The notes: a model not told the origin generated them from the letters alone. A stretch of DNA of 64,000 nt from Paracoccus maritimus (GCF_025195095.1 NZ_JANAVZ010000001.1:248001-312000); one strand, 5' to 3'. Shown: positions 7,694-18,063, counted from the first letter of the stretch. Translations and numbers: made by a program.

Positions 7694-9441
7694 GTCACGC
7701 CTCCGCTGCGGCCGGTTTCCTGCGCCTTCCTGATCTGCGCCGAATTCTGAACCATTTCCTGCAAGACCTGATCGCGCGGGCCAAAGGCGCGGCGAACGCC
7801 CTGTTCCATCACCAGCAGCAACTCGCATTCATTGATCGCGGCGGGCCGGTGAGCCATGATGATGACGACCCCGTTCTGCGCCTTCACGCGGCGGATCGCT
7901 GCATTCAACGCCTCGGACCCCTGATTGTCGAGATTCGAGTTCGGTTCGTCCAGCACCAGCATCACCGGGTCGGGATACAGCGCCCGTGCAAGGCCAATCC
8001 GCTGGATCTGACCCCCCGACAACCGGCCCGATGTCTGGCTGATCCGCGTGTCATAGCCCTGCGGCAGATCAAGGATCATCTGATGCGCGGCGGCGGCGCG
8101 TGCGGCGCGCACCACGCGGTCGGGATCGGGGTTCGGCGTCAGGCGGGCGATGTTTTCCGCGATGGTTCCGTCGAACAGGGTTACCTGTTGCGGCAGATAT
8201 CCGATCAGCGCACCCATCACGTCGGGATCGAACTGATCCAGCGTCGCGCCGCCAAGCCGGATCGATCCCGCACCAACCGGCCACGCGCCGATCAGCGCCC
8301 GCGCAAGTGTCGTCTTGCCAGCCCCGGACGGGCCGATCACGCCCATCGCCTGTCCCGGCGCGACGGAAAAGCTGACACCGCGCAGGGTGGCGACGCCCTG
8401 ACCCGGCGGGGCGACGGAAAGCTGGCGGACATCCAGTCGCGCCTCGGGGCGCGGCAGCGGGGTCCGCGGTTTCTCGGCTGGCTGGCGCGACAACAGGCGC
8501 GACAGCCGCTCCCAACCATCCTGCGCGGCCTGGACGACAGCCCAACCGCCGACCAATTGTTCGACCGGCGCCAGCGCCCGGCCCATCATGATGGAACTGG
8601 CGATCATCGCGCCCGGGGTGATTTCCTGACGCAGCACAAGATAGGCGCCTGCGGCCAGCATCGCGCTTTGCAGAAACAGCCGGAAGCTGCGCGAAAAGAC
8701 GGTGAAGCCGGATGAGACATCTGCGCCGCGAACCGCATTTTCCTGCGCCTCGGCGCGCGCCTTGCGCCAGCGGGCGAAGGTCGCGCCTCGCATTCCAAGC
8801 GCGCCAATGACCTCGCCTTCGTCACGATACAGATCCGCCATGCGCTGCGCCTGTGTCGCGGCCACGGCAGAACTTTGCAGCGGGCGGCGCGTCATCCAGC
8901 GGTTCAGGATGGTCGACACAACAAGGATCAGCCCGCCGATCGTGGCTACCACGCCCAGAAGCGGATGAAACATGTAGACCGCAGCGAGAAAAAGCGGCGC
9001 CCAGGGCAGGTCGAACATGGCCAGCATCACCGGCGAACCGGTAAACCGCTGCACCGCGTCCAGATCGCGCATGCCGCTGGCGGTTGCGGCGGATTCGTCG
9101 CCGGTGATCGCGCCTTCGCGCAGGGCCGCGGTGAACACCCGCCCCTCCATCCGGTCCTGAAAGCGCGCGGCGATTCGCTGGGTCACGCGGTTCCGGGCCA
9201 GATCGACCACGCCCATCAGCAGAAACAGGAACATCACAAGGATGAACAGCGCCACCAGCGTTTCCTGTGATCGTGATCCCAAAACCCTGTCATAGACCTG
9301 CAGCATGAACAGCGGTCCGGTCAGCATCAGCAGGTTGACCACGGCTGAAAATACCGCGACCGCCGTGAACAGCGGCAGCCCGGCGGCGCGCGCGCTGCGC
9401 AGCTCGCGGCTGCCACTTTCGGAAAATGGCGCCTTGCTCAT
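7690..9441 (-). CDS. type I secretion permease/ATPase, PrtD family
   Basis: Inner-membrane ABC exporter (583 aa) with an N-terminal membrane domain (about residues 20-300, several hydrophobic segments) fused to an ATPase domain. Walker A is GPSGAGKTTLARA, the signature LSGGQIQRIGLARALYPDP, Walker B LVLDEPNSNLD, and the switch IMAHRPAA. There is no C39 peptidase domain, so it fits the PrtD type that exports substrates with uncleaved C-terminal signals. It is coupled to the downstream adaptor. No RTX protein or TolC gene lies beside it, so its substrate is unknown. Confidence 0.9.
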   Translation of the reverse strand: MSKAPFSESGSRELRSARAAGLPLFTAVAVFSAVVNLLMLTGPLFMLQVYDRVLGSRSQETLVALFILVMFLFLLMGVVDLARNRVTQRIAARFQDRMEGRVFTAALREGAITGDESAATASGMRDLDAVQRFTGSPVMLAMFDLPWAPLFLAAVYMFHPLLGVVATIGGLILVVSTILNRWMTRRPLQSSAVAATQAQRMADLYRDEGEVIGALGMRGATFARWRKARAEAQENAVRGADVSSGFTVFSRSFRLFLQSAMLAAGAYLVLRQEITPGAMIASSIMMGRALAPVEQLVGGWAVVQAAQDGWERLSRLLSRQPAEKPRTPLPRPEARLDVRQLSVAPPGQGVATLRGVSFSVAPGQAMGVIGPSGAGKTTLARALIGAWPVGAGSIRLGGATLDQFDPDVMGALIGYLPQQVTLFDGTIAENIARLTPNPDPDRVVRAARAAAAHQMILDLPQGYDTRISQTSGRLSGGQIQRIGLARALYPDPVMLVLDEPNSNLDNQGSEALNAAIRRVKAQNGVVIIMAHRPAAINECELLLVMEQGVRRAFGPRDQVLQEMVQNSAQIRKAQETGRSGGVT

Positions 9442-9565
9442 CGCTGTGCCGTCCTCATCCCGTGTCCCGTCACTTTGTGTTCAGTCCTGCCGCCGTCCTG
9501 TTCGCCGGACTTGCCGCCGACCGCCCGGCCCATTATCCCCCGTCGGAAGCGATCTGTCAGCACCT

Positions 9566-9587
9566 GTAAGGCATGCTTTGCCTTTAC
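9566..9587 (+). promoter_or_regulatory. imperfect inverted repeat upstream of mlaA
   Basis: GTAAGGCA (9566-9573) and TGCCTTTAC (9579-9587) form an inverted repeat with a 5-base loop and a one-base bulge, ending about 22 bases before the chosen mlaA start. It could be an operator or a leader hairpin. No known regulator matches by eye. Confidence 0.35.
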
Positions 9588-9609
9588 GCCCAGAAGATTA
9601 GGAAATCCT

Positions 9610-10413
9610 TTGCGTCCCAGTCTCCGCCGCATGGCCATTCCCGCAGCTTTTCTGATCGCCGCCCTTGCGGGATGCGCGTCGAAACCTGTGATGCAGGACG
9701 GCATCCGCGTCAATGACCCTTACGAAGCGCAGAACCGGCAGATCCACGACTTCAACAAGGCGGTCGACGCCAGGCTGATCGGGCCGGTGTCGCGGCTGGC
9801 GTCGACCGGAGGCGACGACGCGGCATCCGATACGGGCCAGCCGGGCGCGCTGGATCTGGTCATCAACATGGGGTCGAACCTGTCGCTTCCGGGCAAGGTG
9901 GTGAACAGTCTTCTGCAGGGCCGCCCCGGTCCAGCGACACGGAACTTCTTCAGATTCGCGGTCAATTCCACGCTGGGGATCGGCGGCATGTTCGATCCGG
10001 CCGGCAGCGATTTCGGCCTGCCCGAGGAGGACACCGATTTCGGTGAGACGCTGGCCGTCTGGGGCGTGCCCGAAGGCGCCTATGTCGAACTGCCGGTGCT
10101 TGGCCCATCGACCCAGCGCGACGCGGTTGGCAAGGTGGTCGATCTGGCGATCGACCCGATGTGGTCGATCCTGCAGACGGACCGGCAGCGCGCGCTGGCG
10201 TTCGGTCTGCGGGCCGGCGCGAAAGCCGGGGATCGGGCGCGGTTCGGGGATACCGTGGACAGCGTCCTTCGTGACAGTGCCGACAGCTATGCTCAAACGC
10301 GGCTCATCTATCTGATGCACCGCCGCCACGATCTGGGAGAGGAATCCAGTGACATCGACCCATACGCGGACCCCTATGCCGACGCTGCCGCAATCGACCC
10401 CTATGAACAGTGA
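9610..10413 (+). CDS. mlaA: MlaA/VacJ family outer-membrane lipoprotein
   Basis: Outer-membrane lipoprotein (267 aa from TTG 9610) of the Mla system, which removes phospholipids from the outer leaflet and passes them to periplasmic MlaC. The lipobox is LAGC near residue 20-23. Family text includes NDPYEAQNRQIHDFNKAVD, FFRFAVNSTLGIGGMFDPA and FGETLAVWGVPEGAYVELP. I chose TTG 9610 because AGGAA lies just upstream and it adds basic residues to the signal peptide. ATG 9631 lacks a ribosome site but is a possible start. It overlaps mlaC by 11 bases. Confidence 0.87.
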   Translation: MRPSLRRMAIPAAFLIAALAGCASKPVMQDGIRVNDPYEAQNRQIHDFNKAVDARLIGPVSRLASTGGDDAASDTGQPGALDLVINMGSNLSLPGKVVNSLLQGRPGPATRNFFRFAVNSTLGIGGMFDPAGSDFGLPEEDTDFGETLAVWGVPEGAYVELPVLGPSTQRDAVGKVVDLAIDPMWSILQTDRQRALAFGLRAGAKAGDRARFGDTVDSVLRDSADSYAQTRLIYLMHRRHDLGEESSDIDPYADPYADAAAIDPYEQ

Positions 10414-11005
10414 CCGCCGCCATGTCCTGGCGCTGCTTGCCGGTGTGGCGGGCGGGGCCTTTCTGGGCGGGCGACCCGCCATGGCGCTTGACGCCGCACA
10501 GGCGCGGGCGCTGATCGACACCGCACTGGGCGAGGTTTATGCGGTCATCAATTCGGGCCAGCAGCCGGCCCGGATGTATCAGCAGTTCGAAACGATCTTC
10601 ACGCGATATGCGGATGTGGACATCATTGCGCGATCGGCGCTGGGACCGCCCGCGCGGCAGATCAGCGCCGGGCAATTCGCCGCCTACCGGCAGGCGTTCC
10701 AAGGGTATATCGGCCGGAAATATGGCAAGCGTTTCCGGGAATTCGTCGGATCGCGGATCGAGGTGAATGGCGCACGGCCCCTGAAAAGCTTCTATGCGGT
10801 CACCTCGGTCGCCTATCTGAACGGGCGTGCGCCGATGGAGGTCGAATGGCACGTGTCTGACAAATCCGGGCGCGACCTGTTCTTCAACATCATTATCGAG
10901 GGCGTGAACATGCTGGCCAGCGAACGCGCCGAGATCGCGGCCATGCTGGCGGCGCGGCGCGGCGATGTCGCGACCCTGACGAAGGATCTGCAACAGGCCG
11001 GCTAG
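10403..11005 (+). CDS. mlaC: MlaC/Ttg2D-like phospholipid-binding protein
   Basis: Periplasmic phospholipid shuttle (200 aa) partnering MlaA. The signal sequence NSDRRHVLALLAGVAGGAF carries a twin arginine before the hydrophobic stretch, so Tat export is possible. The mature part matches MlaC: YQQFETIFTRYADVDIIARSALG, YRQAFQGYIGRKYGKRF and EVEWHVSDKSGRDLFFNIIIEGVNM. ATG 10403 overlaps the end of mlaA, which argues for coupled translation. The MlaD, E and F partners are not in this window. Confidence 0.85.
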   Translation: MNSDRRHVLALLAGVAGGAFLGGRPAMALDAAQARALIDTALGEVYAVINSGQQPARMYQQFETIFTRYADVDIIARSALGPPARQISAGQFAAYRQAFQGYIGRKYGKRFREFVGSRIEVNGARPLKSFYAVTSVAYLNGRAPMEVEWHVSDKSGRDLFFNIIIEGVNMLASERAEIAAMLAARRGDVATLTKDLQQAG

Positions 11006-11049
11006 AAGACGCCGCCCGGTTGCGTGGCGACACAAGGACGGAGATACCA

Positions 11050-11505
11050 ATGACGATATCGATCTATCTTTCGGGCGAGATCCACACCGGCTGGCGCGAC
11101 GACATCATCCAGGGCTGCGAAGCGGCGGGATTGGACATGCGCTTTTCGGCCCCTGTGACCGATCACGATGCCTCGGATGATTGCGGGGTCAGAATCCTGG
11201 GGGGCGAACCCGACAAGTTCTGGCACGACAACAAGGGCGCAAGGCTGAACGCGATCCGGACGCGGAAAGGCATCGCCGATGCCGATATCGTCGTGGTGCG
11301 CTTCGGTGACCGCTACAAGCAGTGGAACGCGGCGTTCGATGCAGGCATGGCCGCCGCGCTTGGCAAATCCATCATCGTGCTGCACGGCCCCGAACATCAG
11401 CACGCCCTGAAAGAGGTTGATGCCGCCGCGCTGGCGGTTGCCGAGACACCCCAACAGGTGGTGCAGATCCTGACCTATGTCGAGCGCGGCACGCTGCCGG
11501 GCTGA
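11050..11505 (+). CDS. ytoQ: YtoQ family protein
   Basis: Small soluble protein (151 aa) of the YtoQ family, which resembles nucleoside 2-deoxyribosyltransferase-like Rossmann folds. The N-terminus ISIYLSGEIHTGWRDDI, the middle DADIVVVRFGDRYKQWNAAFDAG and the later GKSIIVLHG are characteristic. Its biological role is not known to me. AAGGACGGAG upstream of ATG 11050 supports this start. It lies 45 bases after mlaC and may be read with it. Confidence 0.75.
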   Translation: MTISIYLSGEIHTGWRDDIIQGCEAAGLDMRFSAPVTDHDASDDCGVRILGGEPDKFWHDNKGARLNAIRTRKGIADADIVVVRFGDRYKQWNAAFDAGMAAALGKSIIVLHGPEHQHALKEVDAAALAVAETPQQVVQILTYVERGTLPG

Positions 11506-11521
11506 CACAGACAAAGGAACG

Positions 11522-11554
11522 GGCCGCGCCGGATGACATCATCCATGCGCGGCC
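11522..11554. terminator. long hairpin between convergent ytoQ and mrcA
   Basis: An 8-bp outer stem (GGCCGCGC / GCGCGGCC) and a 6-bp inner stem (GGATGA / TCATCC) are separated by small internal loops. It sits in the 66-base gap between two convergent genes. There is no strong T-run on either side, so its terminator role is inferred from position and stability. Confidence 0.6.
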
Positions 11555-11571
11555 AAGGCGCCTTGGCGCCG

Positions 11572-13881
11572 TCAGTTTCCGCCCAGAATACCGTTCAGCG
11601 CGCGGCTTAGCGCGTCATCCGAACTGGCACTGCTGCTGGACCCAGGGGTCTGTGGCGCGCCGCTGCCGCCGACCTCGGTCGGGGCGGTAATGACACGTCC
11701 GCCGCCATTCTGTGCCGCGCGGCGCTGGCTGTCGACACCGTTCATCACGCCTGCCAGAGCCGCGGCCAAAGGATCATCGGCCGACCCCGACGTAACCACC
11801 TTCGGCATTCCCTGACCCTGCGACATGATGATGCCGCTGCCGTCGGGCGAGACGGTGGACAGGGGCAGGACCGGCAGACCGTCGTGGATCTCGCTCATCA
11901 CGGCCTGCCAGATCTCGGCCGGCAGCCCACCGCCCGTTACACCCTTGAGCGGCGTGTTGTCGTCGTAGCCCATCCAGACGCCGGTCACGTATTGTTCGGT
12001 AAAGCCCACGAACCACGCGTCGCGATAGCTGCTGGTCGTGCCGGTCTTGCCCGCCGCGGGCCGATCACCCAGTTGTGCGCGGGTGCCGGTGCCCGATGCG
12101 ATCACCTGCTGCATCATGTAGATCAGCTGACCGGCGGCGCGCTGGCTGATGACCCGCGCACCCATGCCGCCCATCTGTCCCATCAGCGGCTGATCGTCGC
12201 CCTTGATGTTCAGTTCGACCAGGCCATAGGGCGCGACCGACGTGCCGCCATTGCGGATCCCTGCGTAGGCGCCGGTCAGTTCCAGCAACGTCGCTTCCGA
12301 CGCGCCAAGCCCAAGAGAGGGGCTGCTGGTCAGGTTGCTGACGATCCCGAAATCATGCGCGACGCGGCGCACGGCGTCACGGCCGACGGATTCCTGCACC
12401 CTGATGGTCGCCGTGTTCAGCGACCGTTTCAGCGCGTCGGTCAACGTGACCGGGCCATAGAAGCGGCGCGTATAGTTCTGCGGCGACCACGTCCGCCCCC
12501 CCGACATCCGGATGGTGAGCGGGCCGTCCTGCACGATGTCGGACGGTGAATGCCCGGCCTCGAGCGAGGCCGCATAGACGAAGGGCTTGAAGCTGGAGCC
12601 GGTCTGCCGCTTGGCCTGGATCGCGCGGTTGAATGCGCCATTCACCGTCGTGTCGCGTCCGCCGATCATGGCGCGCACGGCGCCGTCGGCCGACATGACC
12701 ACGACGGCGACCTGCGCCTTGCTGCCTTCCTTCACCTTCTCGTCGAAGATCCGCTTGACCGCCCGTTCCGCTGCCCGCTGGATACGCTGGTCGAAGGTGG
12801 TCTTGACGGTCACGTCCTCGGTCGTCTCGCTGGTCAGGAAGCCGGGACCGGTCTCCATCACCCAATCCGCGAAATATCCGCCCGCGCGTTCCGATGCGGC
12901 CCTCGACAGCACGGCGGGGTTCGCCTTGGCCTCGGCGAACTGGGTATCATCCAGATAGTCCTGTTCGTGCATCAGCCCCAGGATCACGCTGGCGCGGTCC
13001 TGGCTGCGTTGCAGGTTCGCGGTCGGCGCGAAATAGCTGGGCGCTTTCAGCAGACCGGCCAGCATCGCGGCTTCGGCCGGCGTCACATCGGTGGCCGGCT
13101 TGTTGAAATAACGCTGGCTGGCGGCTTCGAACCCGCGCGCCCCGGCACCCAGATAGGACCGGTTCATGTAGATGTTGAGAATGTCGTCCTTGGAATACTT
13201 GGCTTCCAGCGCCAGCGCGAACGGCACTTCCTTGACTTTGCGCCACAGGCTGCCGACGCGGCAGTCGGCCTCGAATTCGGCCTCGTTCTTCCAGCGGATC
13301 GGATCGAAGGTCTCGCCAAGGCACAGAAGCTTGGCGACCTGCTGGGTGATGGTCGAACCGCCATTGCCTTCCAGCGGGCCGCGGCCCTCGGCAAGGTTGA
13401 TCCTGATCGCGCCGGCGATGCCGCGCGGGCTGACGCCCAGATGGCTGAAGAATCGCCGGTCTTCGGTCGCGACCACGGCCTGACGTAGCACCGGGGCGAT
13501 CTTGTCGCTGGTGACGGTGCCGAATGTCTCGCCGCGCCAGGCAAAGACCCGGCCCTCGTGGTCCAGCATGGTGACGCTGCCGCGTGCGCGTGCGTCGAAC
13601 AGATCCTCTGGCTCGGGCAGGCCGGTGTAGTAATAGGCCGATGCCGCGCCGATGATCAGCAGCACGACCATGGTCAGCCGCCAGACCGACCCCCAGATGA
13701 TCCGCCAGATCAGGCTGACCGTGCCGGTGATCGCGCGCACCACGGCATTCCCGCGCCGTTTGGGGCGCGTGCTGTGCCTTTTGACGCCGGTTTTCTTGCC
13801 GTCGGAAGGCTTCGATAAACCGCGCTTGTCGGCAACGGGACTGCGTCCCGTGCGTTTCGGGGTGCCAGTGGGTCGTTTCAT
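11572..13881 (-). CDS. mrcA: class A penicillin-binding protein 1A family
   Basis: Bifunctional peptidoglycan synthase (769 aa) with glycosyltransferase and transpeptidase activities at the inner membrane. A basic cytoplasmic tail (about 1-55) is followed by one membrane helix (LTMVVLLIIGAASAYYY, about 70-87). The glycosyltransferase domain carries EDRRFF (catalytic Glu140), GGSTITQQVAKL and KVKEVPFALALE. The transpeptidase domain has the active serine in TGSSFKPF (about Ser429), SLNTA, and KTGTT. The C-terminus is a Ser/Gly-rich tail ending DDALSRALNGILGGN. The start is MKRPTGTPKR at 13881; longer upstream versions run into non-coding DNA. Confidence 0.9.
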   Translation of the reverse strand: MKRPTGTPKRTGRSPVADKRGLSKPSDGKKTGVKRHSTRPKRRGNAVVRAITGTVSLIWRIIWGSVWRLTMVVLLIIGAASAYYYTGLPEPEDLFDARARGSVTMLDHEGRVFAWRGETFGTVTSDKIAPVLRQAVVATEDRRFFSHLGVSPRGIAGAIRINLAEGRGPLEGNGGSTITQQVAKLLCLGETFDPIRWKNEAEFEADCRVGSLWRKVKEVPFALALEAKYSKDDILNIYMNRSYLGAGARGFEAASQRYFNKPATDVTPAEAAMLAGLLKAPSYFAPTANLQRSQDRASVILGLMHEQDYLDDTQFAEAKANPAVLSRAASERAGGYFADWVMETGPGFLTSETTEDVTVKTTFDQRIQRAAERAVKRIFDEKVKEGSKAQVAVVVMSADGAVRAMIGGRDTTVNGAFNRAIQAKRQTGSSFKPFVYAASLEAGHSPSDIVQDGPLTIRMSGGRTWSPQNYTRRFYGPVTLTDALKRSLNTATIRVQESVGRDAVRRVAHDFGIVSNLTSSPSLGLGASEATLLELTGAYAGIRNGGTSVAPYGLVELNIKGDDQPLMGQMGGMGARVISQRAAGQLIYMMQQVIASGTGTRAQLGDRPAAGKTGTTSSYRDAWFVGFTEQYVTGVWMGYDDNTPLKGVTGGGLPAEIWQAVMSEIHDGLPVLPLSTVSPDGSGIIMSQGQGMPKVVTSGSADDPLAAALAGVMNGVDSQRRAAQNGGGRVITAPTEVGGSGAPQTPGSSSSASSDDALSRALNGILGGN

Positions 13882-14303
13882 GCGTAGGGTGCCTGCGTCT
13901 CTGCCGGGCCGGTTGTTACGGCCAAATTGCGCGACAGCATACAGCAATAATCGGGGTGAGGGAATTGACCTGACCAATCCGTGATTTCGGCGAAACAATA
14001 CTGCCCGTTCCGGCGATCCGGCGGTGCTGGGCCACGCCCTTCCGGGATTCGTTTGGCGGCATACCTGATACGCCTTGCTGATGCATGACGGGCCCTTGGT
14101 TCTGCCAAAGGCTGTGCCCGTGCGCCCGCGACCTGCCGACACTTCGTGCAGTTCGATGACATTCTGACTGTTTTTAGGGCAGATTCTGTTTCTGCGATGC
14201 GGCGCGCCGCCCATCTCTTGTGCAGATGGGGGCTAACTGGGGATCAAAGCCAGAGTAAGCGGCCCTCCTGGCGGTCGCTCCACCAGAAGACAGGTGACGA
14301 CTG
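13882..14303. other. 422-bp non-coding region between divergent mrcA and amtB
   Basis: No convincing gene is seen here. It holds the leaders of two divergent genes. Visible structures are a 5-bp stem near mrcA (13907-13923), GCAGA-N7-TCTGC (14179-14195), the palindrome GCGGCGCGCCGC (14199-14210), and a 7-bp stem CCCATCT / AGATGGG (14210-14230) on the amtB side. I found no clear sigma-54 (TGGC-N9/10-TTGC) element, although amt genes are often nitrogen-regulated. Confidence 0.5.
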
Positions 14304-15641
<1,338 letters not shown>

Positions 15642-15664
15642 ACTCAGGGTCTCTTCCCGGAGAG

Positions 15665-15692
15665 AGGGCGGGCCGCGCAAGCGGTCCGCCCT
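15665..15692 (+). terminator. strong hairpin terminator after amtB
   Basis: A 12-bp stem (left arm 15665-15676, right arm 15681-15692, one G-U pair) is closed by a GCAA tetraloop and followed by TTCGG. It lies 24 bases after the amtB stop and also faces the convergent prenyl synthase gene. Confidence 0.75.
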
Positions 15693-15748
15693 TTCGGTAC
15701 CGAAGGGGGCAAAGTCGAAACCAGCAGGATCTGTGCGGGCGGTGCTGG

Positions 15749-16750
15749 TCAGGCGACGCGGCTGACGACGAAATCGGCCAGATCGGACAGCATGTCGCGG
15801 ATCGGATGGTCGGGCAGCGGCGTCAATGCATCCCTTGCGCGCGCGGCCCAGTCCAATGCGTCTTCGCGCGCGGCCTGCATCGCGCCATGGCGTGCCAGCA
15901 GTTGCAGGGCGTGTTCAAGATCGCCCTCGCGCTGATCACCCTTCTCGATGGTCCGGACCCAAAAGGCGCGTTCATCCGCGTCGGCCAGGGCCACCGCCTT
16001 GATTACCGGCAGGGTCAGCTTTCGTTCGCGGAAATCGTCGCCGACATTCTTGCCGATGGTCTGCGTCGCGCCGCCATAATCAAGAAGGTCGTCCACGATC
16101 TGGAACGCGATCCCCAGCGCGTCACCGTAATCATGCAGCGCCTGAACCTGCGCCTCGGGGGCGCCTGCGATCACGCCGCCGACCTCGGTCGCGGCCGAGA
16201 ACAGCGCAGCGGTCTTGCCGCGGATCACCTGCAGATACACGTCCTCGTCGGTTCGCAGATCCTGCGCTGCGGTCAGTTGCAGCACCTCGCCTTCGGCGAT
16301 CGTCGCGCTGGCATTCGCAAGGATTTCCAGCGTGCGCATATTGCCCGGTTCGACCATCAGCTGGAAACTGCGTGCAAACAGGTAGTCGCCGACCAGAACC
16401 GAGGATTTGTTGTCCCACAGCAGGTTCGCCGTCGGCCGTCCGCGGCGCTGGCGACTTTCGTCGACCACGTCGTCATGCAGCAGCGTGGCGGTATGGATGA
16501 ATTCGACCGTCGCGGCCAGATGAACGTGATAGGGACCGTCATACCCGGCGAGTCTGGCCGCCGCCAAGGTCAGCATCGGGCGCAGCCGTTTGCCCCCGGC
16601 TTCTACCAGATGCGCCGTGACTTCGGGGATGCGGGGGGCGTGGCGGCTGGCCATGCGTGCGCGGATCAGTGCGTTCACGGCCTCCATTTCGGCCGCCAAA
16701 GCCTCTGACAACCGATCCAGCGGTTTCTGGACGTCTTCTTGCACACCCAT
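15749..16750 (-). CDS. ispB: polyprenyl (octa/decaprenyl) diphosphate synthase
   Basis: Trans-prenyltransferase (333 aa) that builds the side chain of ubiquinone by adding isopentenyl units to an allylic diphosphate. The first Asp-rich motif is HDDVVDESRQRRG and the second is FQIVDDLLDYGG; GGKRLRP binds the diphosphate. Rhodobacteraceae typically make Q10, so decaprenyl is likely, but chain length cannot be read directly. I chose ATG 16750, which has GGGGTG at a good distance; GTG 16756 is too close to it. Confidence 0.88.
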   Translation of the reverse strand: MGVQEDVQKPLDRLSEALAAEMEAVNALIRARMASRHAPRIPEVTAHLVEAGGKRLRPMLTLAAARLAGYDGPYHVHLAATVEFIHTATLLHDDVVDESRQRRGRPTANLLWDNKSSVLVGDYLFARSFQLMVEPGNMRTLEILANASATIAEGEVLQLTAAQDLRTDEDVYLQVIRGKTAALFSAATEVGGVIAGAPEAQVQALHDYGDALGIAFQIVDDLLDYGGATQTIGKNVGDDFRERKLTLPVIKAVALADADERAFWVRTIEKGDQREGDLEHALQLLARHGAMQAAREDALDWAARARDALTPLPDHPIRDMLSDLADFVVSRVA

Positions 16751-16826
16751 GCCCACACCCCGTTATGCAGGCCAACGCATTGCCACGCCATCGACAAATT
16801 CGCAACCGCCCCTTACCTGTTTCATC

Positions 16827-17036
16827 ATGAAAGAGCTTTTGCGCAGCACCGACCCCGTCCGCATCTCGCGCGTCCTTGACCTGCTGGACAGCGAAGGGAT
16901 TCCCGCCTTCGAGATGGACCAGCACATGAGTGTCCTTGAGGGTTCCATCGGGATTTTGCCGCGCCGGGTGATGGTCGCGGATCGCGACGAATTCATGGCG
17001 CGCGCCATTCTGCGCGACGCGGGACTGGATGACTGA
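16827..17036 (+). CDS. DUF2007 small protein
   Basis: A 69-aa soluble protein, MKELLRSTDPVRISRVLDLL onward, matching the DUF2007 (putative signal-transducing) family: the segment GIPAFEMDQHMSVLEGSIG and the ending VMVADRDEFMARAILRDAGL are typical. Function unknown. It overlaps the next methyltransferase gene by 8 bases and is divergent from the prenyl synthase, so these two plus-strand genes are likely one transcript. Confidence 0.75.
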   Translation: MKELLRSTDPVRISRVLDLLDSEGIPAFEMDQHMSVLEGSIGILPRRVMVADRDEFMARAILRDAGLDD

Positions 17037-17787
17037 GACCCGGGAAGACGGCTTTCTGGACGGGCGATTGCGCATCGTACAGCCGACGCGCGGCTATCGC
17101 GCGGGCGCGGATGCGGTGATGCTTGCCGCGGCTTGCCCGGCGCGGGCCGGACAGGCCGTTCTGGAACTGGGCTGCGGCGTGGGCGTGGCCAGCCTGTGCC
17201 TGGGGTGGCGGGTGCGGGATCTGCGCCTGACGGGGATCGAGATCCAGCCGGACTATGCCGATCTGGCGCGGCACAATGCCGCAACCAACAACATCCCCTT
17301 CAGCGTGGTGACCGGCGATCTGACGTCGCCGCCCTCGGGCGTGCGCGATGCAAGCTTCGATCATGTGATCGCCAATCCGCCCTTTTTTCAGGGGGGCACC
17401 GCCGCCCTCGATCCGGGCCGCGCGATCGCGCGGCAGGAACACACGCCACTTGAAGGTTGGATCGATGCCGGACTGCGGCGGCTGTTGCCCGGCGGCACTC
17501 TGAGCCTGATCCAGCGCGCCGACCGACTGGATTCGGTCATCTGCGCGTTGTCCGGCCGTGCCGGGGCGATCACTGTCCTGCCGATCGCGGCACGCGAGGG
17601 GCGAGAGGCCGGGCGCATTCTGCTGACCGCGCGCAAGGGGGGGAGGGCGCCGCTGCGGCTGCTGGCGCCCTTCGTGATGCATGGTGCGGCGCGGCACAAT
17701 ACCGACGCCGAGGATCTGACGCATGCCGCGCAAGCGGTGCTTCGCCGGGGTGAGCCGATCACGGCGCTGTTTACGAAAGTCTCGTGA
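17029..17787 (+). CDS. TrmN6-type SAM-dependent methyltransferase
   Basis: A 252-aa class I methyltransferase. The SAM-binding motif is VLELGCGVGVASLCLG (about residues 44-59), and the target-adenine motif is ANPPFFQGG (NPPF, about residues 113-121). The N-terminal motif GYRAGADAVML is shared with tRNA1(Val) A37 N6-methyltransferases (TrmN6/YfiC). N6-adenine methylation of tRNA is therefore the best guess, although the exact substrate is inferred. It overlaps DUF2007 by 8 bases. Confidence 0.78.
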   Translation: MTETREDGFLDGRLRIVQPTRGYRAGADAVMLAAACPARAGQAVLELGCGVGVASLCLGWRVRDLRLTGIEIQPDYADLARHNAATNNIPFSVVTGDLTSPPSGVRDASFDHVIANPPFFQGGTAALDPGRAIARQEHTPLEGWIDAGLRRLLPGGTLSLIQRADRLDSVICALSGRAGAITVLPIAAREGREAGRILLTARKGGRAPLRLLAPFVMHGAARHNTDAEDLTHAAQAVLRRGEPITALFTKVS

Positions 17788-17846
17788 CAGAATCGAAAAG
17801 CTGTGCTGCAATTGTCTTGTTCGACACAACCACAGAGGAGGACGCG

Positions 17847-18011
17847 ATGTCGGTTACTTCCCATGTCGAGGAGCTGCGCAGGAAGCACAATGCTCTTTCG
17901 GAAGCCGTTGAAAAGGCGCAGAAAAGTCCGGGAGCAAGCGATTTGGAAATTTCTGCGATGAAGCGCGAGAAGCTTCGCATCAAGGAAGAAATCACCCGGC
18001 TGTCCCACTGA
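17847..18011 (+). CDS. YdcH/DUF465 family small coiled-coil protein
   Basis: A 54-aa protein, MSVTSHVEELRRKHNALSEA onward, predicted to be almost entirely helical with charged heptads. The last segment MKREKLRIKEEITRL is typical of DUF465. AGAGGAGG precedes ATG 17847. Function unknown. It follows the methyltransferase by about 60 bases and is closed by a bidirectional terminator. Confidence 0.78.
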   Translation: MSVTSHVEELRRKHNALSEAVEKAQKSPGASDLEISAMKREKLRIKEEITRLSH

Positions 18012-18040
18012 TCCGTTGAACGGTGAACTGTTTGCAAAAA

Positions 18041-18063
18041 GGCCCGCGCGATCCGCGCGGGCC
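18041..18063. terminator. bidirectional Rho-independent terminator
   Basis: A perfect 10-bp GC stem (GGCCCGCGCG / CGCGCGGGCC) has an ATC loop. It is preceded by GCAAAAA (a T-run on the minus strand) and followed by GTCTTTGTTT. It serves the convergent DUF465 and phaB genes. Confidence 0.88.

Noticed and set aside
14160..14303. Possible sigma-54 (-24/-12) promoter of amtB
   Set aside because: No TGGC-N-TTGC pair with correct spacing was found by eye.
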